Of a stretch of DNA of 64,000 bases, positions 12,811 to 22,673 are shown in pieces. The stretch is from Selaginella tamariscina. Taxonomy: Eukaryota; Streptophyta; Lycopodiopsida; Selaginellales; Selaginellaceae. Location of the stretch: positions 1 through 64,000 of the forward strand of contig PUQB01000056.1 in assembly GCA_003024785.1 (NCBI GenBank). Direction: 5' to 3'. Each line of letters opens with the position of its first letter. Within the stretch, counting starts at the first letter, position 1. Below the pieces are notes generated by a model. That model saw only the letters and a program-made list of their open reading frames with translations. It did no database searches and was not told the origin of the DNA. The position numbers and the translations under genes are program-made.

Positions 12811-13116
12811 CTATTGCAAATATGAAATAAAGAAAAATAGTGTCTAGCTTGGGTCGTATGATTTGTAGCTCCACTATCTAAGCACCATGATTGGTTCTAC
12901 AAATAGAGCCACAAGAAGCTAAATTAGCATATATCTTTGATAAGTGCGGAGAAACATGCCCATCATCTGATTTATTAGTTACAAGATCATTATAGTGGGC
13001 CTCAAACGATTTAAAGTGGGAATTTCATCACCAGAGCGTCTACGATGGTCGCCACGGGGCTTGGTGGGACATCCCTTGGCAAGATGCCCATGACCATCAT
13101 AGTTGTAGCATCAAAA
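12811..13116 (-). mobile_element. C3: older copia, protease/zinc-knuckle piece
   Basis: Read on the minus strand, the copia protease motif WCLDSGATNHTTQARHYF lies at about 12830-12895, and a zinc-knuckle stretch (CYNYDGHGHLAKGCP) at about 13060-13111. The piece is cut off by C1 on one side (12810) and by C2 on the other (13117), and its gag continues at 20161. It is a fossil fragment, broken. Confidence 0.8.
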
Positions 13117-13262
13117 TGAAGAAAAGAAGTGCACAGAGGAAGTAGCAAAACAAGGACTCTATCACACAATATATTCACATCTTGTTAACGGGTTACATAT
13201 ATACATGCTCAATGTATCTCAACAATTTGACTTGTATCTCAATGGAGATATTTCATATCTCC
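13117..13262 (-). repeat. 3' LTR of C2
   Basis: On the plus strand it starts TGAAGAAAAGAAGTG, identical to the start of the LTR at 19958, and ends in ATATCTCC next to a C-tract that is the polypurine tract on the minus strand. Confidence 0.8.
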
Positions 13263-15220
13263 CCCCTCAAGCTGAGATGCCAAGTTGCAGTCAAAGCTTG
13301 GAAAATACTCTCTCGGCTAGTGGTTTGGTAAATATGTCGGCAAGTTGTTGATGAGATGGAACATATTCCAGTATGAGCTCTCCATTAGCAACTTTTTCAG
13401 GAATGAAGTGATGCCTTAGTTCTATGTGTTTGGTGCGTGAATGGAAAATCGGATTCTTTGTCATGGCAATGGTGCTGCTGTTGTCGCAGTAGAGTGGTGT
13501 GCAGAGACTTGTTGTTGATGTAGCTCGGCTAACATGTGCCACAACCAGATTATCTCCTTGACCGTTGAAGCAGCAGAGACATACTCTGCTTCCACACTAG
13601 AGAGCACAATTGAATCTTGTCACTTGTTGAATCAAGAGATGGGAGCTCCACTTAGCAAGCAACAAACACCAAAAGTCGAAAGATATGTGTCTCGATCACT
13701 CGCCCAGTTAGCATTGGTGAATAATTTCGTGAACCCGAGGCTCACATGTAGAGAAGTCCAAACGATTGAGTGCCTTTTAAGTATTGAAGGATGCACTTGG
13801 CAGCGATCCAATGCACACAAGTCGGGTTGGTGTTGTAGCAGCTAAGACTCCTATGGTGTGAGCAATGTCTGGATGAGTCAAGTTGGCTAGGTATAATAAA
13901 CCACCAACTAATGAGTGAAAGAGTGATGGTGTCGAGAATGATGTTGACATCTCATTAGCTACCTTATGACCAACAACCATGGGCGTTGGTGCAAGCTTGC
14001 ATGCATGCATGCCAAAGTCATTGAGTAGTTATTGAACATACTGAGACTGAGTGACACGGATGTACCCCTGTTCTCTATCACAAGTGATCTCCATGCTGAG
14101 GAGTTTTGTGACTGGGCCAAGGTCAAACATTTGGTACCTTGCATACAGGTTTGTTTTTGACTTGTTGATGAGCTCCAAGTTGTTGCCAACGAGAAGGCAA
14201 TCATCCACGTATACTCTAACCACGAGAAAACCCTGAGTTGTTTCCAATTGATAAAGGTTGCCATCTAATTGCAGTCAAGTGAAGCCTTTTTCTTGTAAAA
14301 AGGTGTCAATACACTTGTACCACTGCCTTGAGACGTGTTTGAGTCCATAATGGCTTCGCGCAACTGACACACGAGTTCCTCTCCACCTAGGCCACGGACT
14401 TCATGCCCTGGAGGCTGTTGCATAAAGATATGTTCATTGAGTGGTGCATTGAGAATTGACATCAAGGTGGTGCACGTGTAAATCAAACTGAGTTGCAAAA
14501 GCTAGAAGAGTGCGTATGCTCATCTTGACAATTGGAGAAAACGTTTCTTGGAAATGCACCTCTGGCACTTGTGAGTAACCTTGAGCCACAAACTTGGCCT
14601 TGAAGCATTTTACAATGTCGTCATAATTTAACACCTTCTTGAACACCCAGCACCCACCAATGATGTTGTGGTCATGTTGTTTTGGCACCAGATCATAGGT
14701 ATGGTTGAGCTAATGAGATTGCAACTCATCTCTCATCGCACTCAGCCATTGGTCAACCTCTAGAATTAACAACATCATAGTATGTATGTGGAACATCTTC
14801 TGAGGTGGCCATGAGTAGCTTTGGTTGTCTTGGTTGAGTCATTTTCCCAGAGGTGGTGCATCCATAAAGTTGCGGATTGAATAGAAGGTCTCGAATCAGT
14901 TGTTTAGTTTTAGGAACCTGGGTGGTGGTTTGGAGCAGACTGTGGACATCGCTTGGTGTCTCTCCAAGGGACGGAATGGAGTCTTCAACCATTGCTGGAT
15001 GGGATGGTGATTTAGGCTGCTCCACGGCGTCCACACTCCTTGATTCTGTTGACTCTTCATCTTCCAAAAACTCCCAATCCCATGCAGCTGGTTCGGACGT
15101 TGTGTTTCTCTATCCCTATAGAAAACTTCCTCATCAAAAATGACATCATCACTAATGATGATTCTGCATCGGAAGGGATTATAGAAATGATTTCCCTTTG
15201 AGTTTTCTTTGTAGCCTACC

Positions 15221-17756
15221 AGCATACTTGCATCTGAACATTCGAACGCAACCGGATTCGAACGGGTATCGAACGTTTAATACCCGTTTAGCTTTTTTTT
15301 GAACGGGTATAATGGTTTTCAGTTTTAATATAATTAAAAAAAATTAACTGTTACTAAACAAAGTTTAACATAATATAATATAGGTTTAATCTAATCTTCA
15401 TCCTCCGAATCTAGAACATCATCACCACTAGCGCCGTCGTCATCAGGTTGTTGAAGAGGTTCTTCAACAACCTCCTGAAGTGCAAGGATCCTTTGCCACT
15501 GAGGCTCAAGCTCAAGGTTATCAAGATCATGCTCGATAAGCCTCAAACTCCCGGACTCGATCTTCTGTACGACACGCATATTTGTGTGCACAAAAACCAG
15601 CTTCTCCGAGTTTTTGGAGAGCAGTCGAGACCTCCTCTTCGTCTGGATCATGCTCCATGAGCTCCAGTTTCGCTCGCATGGTGAAGCACAAACTGGCTGA
15701 CTCAAGATCCGTAAAGCAAGCCTTTGAAGTTCTGGTGTGCCTGCACCAAAGTTGCTCCACCAACTCACCGGGTGTTTCCGGTTCTCCATCTATACAAGAG
15801 AATCAGTCTAAAAAGTTGACAAACAAACAGTTTATACGCACCTGCTTTGCTGCCTCCGAAGAGAACAAACGGCCAAGTTGTTGACGGAAACTCTGAAACT
15901 CGTGCAGCAGCTTGTGTTGAAGTCCTCGATCTCCTTTGCAATACAACTCTAGGTACTCCACAAAATCTTCCTGAGCCTCCTGGTCGAGAGGGAGATGAAG
16001 AAAAGCTGGGTTCAGAACAAAAGCAGCTCCATGCAAGATCGAATGCATCTGGAACCAACGAGCTGCTTTCCGACCTCCCTCGCCATGATCCTCCATCATG
16101 AACCTGTTGATCTCCTCGACCTCTTCCTCGGCTAAAATCCCAGTCTCAACAGCCTCTGAAAGCTTCTCATTCATCCGGTCCATAGCCTCGAAAATGAGAC
16201 CGGAAGTTGCCCCCTCCCGGTCCGCAAGCTTCAAGACCTTGAGGAGCGGTCCAAGCAGCACCAACAAGTGCTGGCACCTAGTCCAGAAAGAGTTCGGAGT
16301 CTCTTCTAAGATCCGAGTTCGAATGCGCTGGGCTTTGGCGTCTTCGTGACGTCCAATCGCCGCCACTCGGAGCTCACAACCATCTCCTTCAATGCCTCCA
16401 AGGTCGTCAGATTCAGGAGCTGAGACATCACTAGAAACATGTAAGCGAACCTTGTGCTCGCCGGCTTGATGAGATCCCGATTGCTCAGCTTCCGAAACAA
16501 AGCCAGAACACGAGGTTTTTTGGTGATAAAAGTTTACCACCTCGTTGCAGCCTTTCACCAGTGGTTTTACCCACGACAAGCTCCCGATGTCTTCAAAGAG
16601 AAGGTCCAAGACGTGGCACACACCGGCTGTGGAGAATGTGAGGATACTCAGCTGTCATGAGTTCTCCCATCTGCACACAGTTTGATGCATTGTCAGTGAT
16701 CACCTGAACAACGTTTTCTTCGCCAACTTCTTGAATCACTTTCTTTAGCTCAACCCAAATCCACTCTCCGTCTTTGTCCTGCCCTCGGAATCTACAGACT
16801 TCAAGAAAACCGAACCCTGGACGTTGGAGGCCATGAAGTTGATCAAGGATCGGCTACGGTTGTCAGACCAGCCATCGGTGACGATGCTAACTCCATATCT
16901 TCTCTCACCCCTCACGATTGGATCAAGTCGAGCATTGACACTATCATAAAGCTTCTTCAGCTGTGTACTCCACAGCTTCTCATATCCCATCATCTGTGCA
17001 AGAGCTCCAAGGCCGAAGTTGATAGCAGCTTGAAGCAACTTCCTCAGATTTGGCCTCCGAATGGTGTTGAAAGGGATTTTTCAATGTAGAAGAACTCGGC
17101 CATGGCATCATCCAGACATTGAACCTTTGCAGACTTCATCATCTTTCGAATGTCACCATCCAACGCCGATGCAGCACTTCGTTTAAGACTGCTGCTCCTG
17201 AAAAGTGGAACGCTACTGCTGCCCACCACTTGCCCCGCAGCTGGCACCGCCGCTCACCTCACCGACCTCAGTCTCGTGAGCTAAGGCAAGTCTCTCTTGG
17301 GGACTTGCTGCAATCATGGAGCTCTTCGTGAGCTCCACACGATTAAAAGATGCCGAGCCTTGTTCACCACCTCCAGTGGCACCTGTTTGTACAAATCTCT
17401 ACATTCCTTCCTTTCACACCCCCAAGGTGAGTGCGAACGTTCAGCCGCGCCGATGTAAGTATTCGAGCAATACTTACACTTCTATGGACTCACGCCGTGG
17501 CTTGTCTCAGATGTCGGCCTCATTTTCAGAACATGAGCCCAGCTCCAGCATGGCTGCCTTCCTCCCCCATCCCGGACTTACCTCAGTGCTTCCGGATCCC
17601 GCGAACCCTGATTTTACATGAACCCTAATCCTAAGTAAAAGAAAGCATATTCTTTAGGGTTTTTAAAAAATATTCTTGGTGTTTAAACGCCGTATTATAT
17701 GTGCGTTTTAAATGGTGTTTTTTATTAATCGTACCCGTTTCGAATGCAAGTATGCT
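15221..17756 (-). mobile_element. hAT DNA transposon, 2.5 kb
   Basis: Terminal inverted repeats AGCATACTTGCAT (15221-15233) and ATGCAAGTATGCT (17744-17756) bound a transposase of the hAT superfamily. An imperfect 8-bp target duplication centred on TGGTAG (minus strand) flanks it, as expected for hAT. Subterminal CGAACGGGTA words occur at both ends, and the left end also has a 9-bp inverted repeat (AACGGGTAT 15261-15269 with ATACCCGTT 15280-15288). The insertion splits the integrase part of copia C2, so it is younger than C2. Confidence 0.9.
15391..17482 (-). pseudogene. hAT transposase (BED finger, DUF659, hATC), frameshifted
   Basis: On the minus strand: a BED-type zinc finger (about 17482-17340; KCKYCSNTYIGAAER, then CRDLYKQVP), a linker (17247-17060), the DUF659-like/catalytic region (17050-16640; VSIVTDGWSDNRSRSLINF, then VVQVITDNASNCVQMG), the RNase-H-like remainder with the helical insert (16621-15842), and the C-terminal hATC dimerisation domain (15789-15391; WWSNFGAGTPELQRLALRIL, CERNWS, KRRSRL). 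A phase-0 intron of only 52 nt (15790-15841, GTGCGT...TATAG) separates the last two blocks. At least three single-base frame changes (near 17060, 16760 and 16630) break the reading frame, so it is probably inactive. The family cuts and pastes DNA using a DDE-type core. Confidence 0.85.
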
Positions 17757-19945
17757 ACCAAAAACAAAGCGGAGTTGTGTGTGTCAAGTTTGCTAAGATC
17801 TTCATCTTTAGTAAGGACAAAGGCTAAAGCTCCAAACCTATGCAACCGGGTGATGCTCTAATGTTTCTTGTCCACAACTCCTTAGGAATCGTATTCGGCT
17901 TGGCAAGGGTTGGAATTAGATTTTGAACATAAACATTGTCTTGGCTTCTTCAGCCCATAGAAACTAAGGAAGACTGAGGTGTGTAGGAAAAAAGTATTGT
18001 GTTCATAATTGACATGTTCTTTCTCTCAACGATGCCATTGTGTTGAGGAGTGTACGGACATGTCAATTGATGGATGATACCTAGAACTGCAAAAGTTTTG
18101 AAAAGCCGTATAGAGACATTCACCACCTGAGTCAAAGCGTAAAACAGATTGGTTCTCTGCCGTAAGAGTGAAGTCCTTGAACGCTTCTAGAGCTTGACTT
18201 TTGTAGCGAAGAAAATAGACTCATTAGCAATGTCTATAGTCATCAATTAAAGTCATGAAATAAAGCTTCCCCATCATGCTGTGAACGTGCATAGGACCAC
18301 ATATATCTAAGTGTACCAGTTGGAGTGGTTCCAAGCTGGTGGATGAGAAGCTGCTGTAGTGTCATCGAGTCATTTTGCCAAGAGCACAACAATGACAAAC
18401 TCCACACATAGCTGCTCAGGCAAACTGTCAACTAGTTTGAGAGAACTCATTTGCTTCATAGCCCCTTCATGGACATGTCCAAGTCATTCATGCCAAGTTG
18501 TAGTGTCAACAAATCCACTTAGGAGGCACCGGATGGATTCTTGGATTGAGGAGCGAGATTTGTAGAGATTCCCTACTTAGGAAAGCTACATGCAAGTTGA
18601 CCATTGTGAAGAAGATAACACTTGTCTTGTGAGGAGAGAACTCTATAGCCCTTCGTTTATTCATTTTGGCCACCGACAACAAATTCTTTACTAAACTAGG
18701 CACAAACCAAGCTTGTGTTAAGTTTCAAGAGGTTTCCATAAGGAATCGAAATTGCTACATCTCCTTTCCCTAGGACTTTCAAGAATGTGCCATCTCGACC
18801 TTGATGCACTTCCCTCTATCTTTTGTAGGTTCTTGAATCCTTTCATAGATCGAATCAGGTGCTCCTCACATCCTGAGTCTACAGTCAGTTGTAAGTCTGT
18901 GTTGTAGTTGAGAGCGCTTACCCCATATTCTTTCTGTAGATCTAGAAGTTGATCCTATCTTCGTGCTCATAGCTGCACTTGTGTTGATCCGAAAGTTCTC
19001 CAACCACTTCATCACTGGAAGTTCTTTTGGAAGTGCCTTCGAGACCACATGCATAACACACGTTGTCACGAGTACCAATGTTGTCACCATGAGCACCATT
19101 GGTTCGCCAATTCTTCCACTGCCTCTGCGGCCTCTTCCTTGGCCTCACCCGTGACCACCGCCATTTGCACGGCCACAGTGCACTTCACCTTCTTCGCCTT
19201 TGGCCACGATTGCAAGTGCACTAGCATTCTTGGCTCCTCCAATAGATGACACTAACATTAATCCATATACTGTGAGGTCTGCATGGAGCATGTCTTCTGC
19301 TTGCTGAAGAGACTTCGTTGTGTTTTGGACCATCGTGGCTATGGTCTCAAAACATGGTTTAGCAAAGCAACTGCACAGAGCAAGAATCTTTCTGGACTCT
19401 AATACTGTTGGGTTTCTTCCAGTGTGGCAAACTTTCTTGAATTATGGTGATGAGCTCCTCAAAGTTGTCTCTAACATGGAAGCAAAGAGCTTGAATGGTA
19501 CTCTCAATGGCATTCATCGGTGAGGTGGAAAGAATCCATACATGTCTTTAGGTGCTTTTCAGATTTGACGAGCAAATGAGCTGCGGACACATATTAGAAT
19601 TATCTCCCAGCTTGGAAAGAATCTTTCTTCTCTCATCTCTTGACTTTCACCTTCATCTGTGTTTGTGCTTCTTGTTCTTCTGCTCCAACCATGGTGGATC
19701 CTTCCTACCAGTTCACTTGGACTAGCAGCTCTAGTGAATCCCGTGGAAGGCCTTGTCAATGCTGGCGACTCCACTAAGTCCTAGACTCCTCCAACTTCAA
19801 GACATGAGTCATTTGTCACCCACATGTGCCATCAAAAGTGGGTGTTCCTGCAAGAACCATAGCAATCTTGCTAGAAGAACTCATGGTTAGGAATCAGCAA
19901 GACAAGAAGGAAAAATAAAAATATTGAACATGTATAAGAAGGCAA

Positions 19946-20160
19946 GCTACGATACCATGAAGAAAAGAAGTGTGCAGAGGAAGTAACAAAATAAGGACTC
20001 TGTCACACAATATATTCATAACTTGCTAACAGGTTACATATATACACACTCAGTGTATCTTAACGGTGTCACAAAATATTATAACTTGCTAACAGATTAC
20101 ATATATACACACTCAGTGTATTTAACGGTTTGACTCATATCTCATCTCATATCTCCAACA
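19946..20160 (-). repeat. 5' LTR and primer site of C2
   Basis: The LTR (19958-20160) starts TGAAGAAAAG on the plus strand and ends TCTCCAACA. It contains an internal direct duplication (an AACTTGCTAACAG..ACACTCAGTGTAT block, twice). Next to it, on the minus strand, TGGTATCGTAGC (19946-19957) is a slightly altered initiator-Met primer site. Confidence 0.8.
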
Positions 20161-21055
20161 CAAAATCTTGTGCATGTTGTCCATGGAATTGCTTCTTTTG
20201 AGCAGACAATGTTCTCCTCAACTTCTGCAAAGGTCCTGATATTGTTGTATTTGTATATCTCATCAGGGGCTTTATCTAGGGCCTCATGCTCGTGAAGCTT
20301 TTGACTCTCCTATAAGGTGGGTGGCTCCTTGAAACTGGATGTGGTCGTATTACTTGGGCAAGCCTATAAAAGATGCTTTGCAAGCTCCTAAGATGTTTTG
20401 CTATGACCCAAAATAGCAAGCTTTGTTGAACTTATCTATACATGAGACAAAGTCAGAAATTGATTCTTCTGGTTGAAGATGCATATATTCAACTTGGTGA
20501 TGAGATCAACTTCAAAGCCCAAGTGACTTTGATGTATCTGTTCTTGAGTTCCTGCCATGATGAAGCCACACTATCACTATTAGTAACAAACTGTTTGTCT
20601 TCCCCATGAAGCCTTTTGAGTAATTAACTAAAAGTTTGAACTTAGACATGTTTTTATTTCTAGCCTCATGCTCTTCTATACTAGCTTCAGATCCTAAAGA
20701 TAGAGGAGTATATGATCCCTCATAGTGACTTCCCAAAGGTGCTACTTAGAACTAATTTGCAGGTGTGTGCATTGTCAATGGAGAGTTTGCAATCATCTCT
20801 GTTATTACAGTGAACAATGAAAACGAGTACGAATATGAATTTTACTTATTTTTATTATGAAGAAAAGCTTATCTAGGTTGAGGCTGAGTTGGATATTTGA
20901 ATGATCCTTAGAAAGATGATCCAACAGTGCGCTCCACTCACCACATTGCTGCCGCATTGTTCATTACACTTTGGAGGATTAATTTTAAAAGATCCAAAAT
21001 AAAAAGAGGTAAAATAAATGAATCACTATATAAGGTTCTAACTGCTCCTATACCA
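20161..21055 (-). mobile_element. C3: older copia, gag piece and primer site
   Basis: The minus-strand gag of the copia that C2 interrupted resumes directly after the CAAAA target duplication. Open pieces such as 20512-20736 (with HEARNKNMSKFKLLVNYSKG) lie here. The interior ends at a primer-binding-site remnant, TGGTATAGGAGC on the minus strand (about 21044-21055), just inside an LTR end CAACA. It is a broken fossil. Confidence 0.75.
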
Positions 21056-22074
21056 TGTTGAGATCTAAATGTATATTGAAGATAAGTGAAATGAACGATG
21101 TTCCCTTTTGTTCACCTATCCTTATATGACGTTTATGGAATACCAAGGTTATATAACTGCATCCACGACCATATGATTGTATCTACTACCATGACCATCA
21201 CATTCATCCCAACATGTCATGGTGCCAAATGCAGTGCTACCTTAGCTAACCAACAACCATAAGTTGGACATGCTTGCAAAACAAATGGCAAATGTAGCAC
21301 AAGCATGTGTCTGGCAAGTGCTCAGTGGCTAGGATCATGGTGTGGAGGTTTCTCCATGCATTCTAGTGGGGCAAGAGCAAGTCGTCAGCAGTTCCAAATC
21401 TGGCGGCAAATGCACGTGATGGGCCTCCTTGGATATATAGTACAGGGGATCTATAGGAGTTGATGGTGGGCACAAGATTTTAGAACAAGAACTGATGGGG
21501 TCAAGGTTTCAATTGCTACAAGCAGGCATCGTGTTGTTGTTTGGATATATTCAGAGCTCCAATAAGAAAATGATAAGCATTGTTGAGTGATGTTGCCTGG
21601 CACTTGGTATTCTAGTAAAAGCCCAGCAAGTCCTAGAAAAGCAGCATGGCAAATGAGGAAATGCAATCTATGTATGACAACCATGTGAGGGATTTGTGCA
21701 ATTTGCCCTCAAAATGAATTGGCAATCCATAGCTTTTGAGGGATATATGCTTAGGAGGAGAAGAGTTCATCAACCTCACCCTAAACCCTAAAGCCCTAAG
21801 CCTTTTTAAATAAACCTGTCGCTATCACATACACCCTGTTAGTTAGCACGGGTCTCATGGGGCATGCAGCTACATCTGTGGTGCTTATAACGTTCTATTG
21901 GCACCCACCTGCTACATTTCCATATCATCTGTTACCGGCATGGACATCCAATTTTGTCGTGACCAACCAGTTTATGTTTGTTGGAAAAGCCACGAATAAA
22001 GTAAGGGTCACAATAGTTACTGCCAATGTGCTAATATTAAGCGAGCATCTCCTAGGTTTCGACTCAGGTACAAG
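21056..22074. other. Probable 5' LTR of C3, then RALF upstream region
   Basis: From 21056 (TGTTGAGATC) rightward lies what should be the 5' LTR of C3 in inverted orientation. Its outer end cannot be fixed because the partner LTR is missing. Near 21780-21805 there is a CCCTAAACCCTAAAGCCCTAA telobox-like run and a TTTTTAAATAAA AT-rich box, about 270 bp upstream of the RALF start codon. These could be promoter elements of that gene, but this is inference. No other gene is seen. Confidence 0.35.
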
Positions 22075-22458
22075 ATGGCACATTTCATGTGTCCACTCCT
22101 GTCTCTCTTGCTACTACTGCACACTGCTCTAGCGTTCTCGGCTCCCTGCTATGGATCTGTGGAGGACTGCAGTAGTGGAAAGACCAGTTCCAGTTGAGGA
22201 GGCTTCTTCAACAGCAAGGACAGCCGCAGTACATCAGCTACGGTGCCTTAGGCGTACGTATCTGTGCGTGCGTGTGCGTGTGTAGAGAGAGAGAGAGAGA
22301 GAGAGATCAGTCTGTTTATTGCAGGCAGATAATGTTCCATGCCCAGGGGGTCTGGCCTTTCTTACTACACCAACAATTGCAACACTGCAACAGGTCCTTC
22401 GAACCCGTACCAGAGAGGCTGCTCAACGATCACTCGCTGTGCCCGTGACACAAGCTGA
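22075..22458 (+). CDS. RALF-like secreted peptide precursor (frame interrupted)
   Basis: RALF peptides are secreted, cysteine-rich signals that bind CrRLK1L receptor kinases and alkalinise the apoplast. The ATG at 22075 opens a signal peptide (hydrophobic LLSLLLLLHTALAFS), then PCYGSVEDCSSG, which has the C-x-G-S-x-x-D-C pattern of RALF propeptides. Next come the S1P-type cleavage site RRLL (22197-22208) and the mature peptide with YISYGALG (22230-22253). A 71-nt GT-AG intron (22254-22324), full of GA dinucleotides, joins in phase 0 to ADNVPC, then SYYTNNC, NPYQRGCSTITRC and a TGA at 22456. All four mature cysteines are present. The frame shifts by one base twice, near 22190 and within 22343-22362. 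These are either real lesions of a pseudogene or consensus errors. RALF genes usually lack introns. Confidence 0.75.
22254..22324 (+). other. Intron of RALF-like gene with GA microsatellite
   Basis: GTACGT donor and TTTATTGCAG acceptor bracket a GT-rich then (GA)n run at about 22284-22307. The join keeps the spacing YISY-x-x-L-x-x-N/D-x-V-P-C exactly as in canonical RALF peptides, which supports it being spliced. Confidence 0.65.
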
Positions 22459-22673
22459 ATCCATATTCTTTTTCATAATAAATTTTAATTTTCCATTGAA
22501 TAAAAGCTACACCATGTCTGTATATAGTTTGCTTGCTATTCAAATGCATAAAATGTCTTTATATAGTTTGATTTTTGAAGGGTTGCCAAATAATAGCAAT
22601 TTTCTCCACACACACACAGGAGTGTGTGTGTATGCGAGAGTGTGTGTGTGCGCGCAACCAACTAGAGCTAGAG
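22459..22673. other. Intergenic, CA/GT and GA microsatellites
   Basis: Between the convergent RALF-like and PPR genes are (CA)n/(GT)n (about 22608-22655) and the beginning of a GA tract (22676-22702). No gene is seen. The open frames here are low-complexity artefacts. Confidence 0.7.

Larger units (their letters stand above)
13117..20160 (-). mobile_element. C2: Ty1/copia element carrying an hAT insertion
   Basis: A minus-strand copia element with short LTRs (13117-13262 and 19958-20160) and a 5-bp target duplication CAAAA (13112-13116 and 20161-20165). Parts in element order: gag (about 19900-19000), protease (VDSGCEEHLI, about 18840-18895), pre-integrase (about 18700-18500), integrase (about 18430-17770, then 15220-14750 beyond the h[17 protein letters not shown] near 18050), reverse transcriptase (about 14690-13780; VYVDDCLLVGNN near 14200), RNase H (about 13600-13291; TKHIELRHHFI), polypurine tract (13261-13275). 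It is broken in several places. It landed in the gag of C3. Confidence 0.9.

Noticed and set aside
14877-15143. Plus-strand frame as a separate host gene.
   Set aside because: It lies opposite the copia C2 integrase-RT linker and shows no domain.
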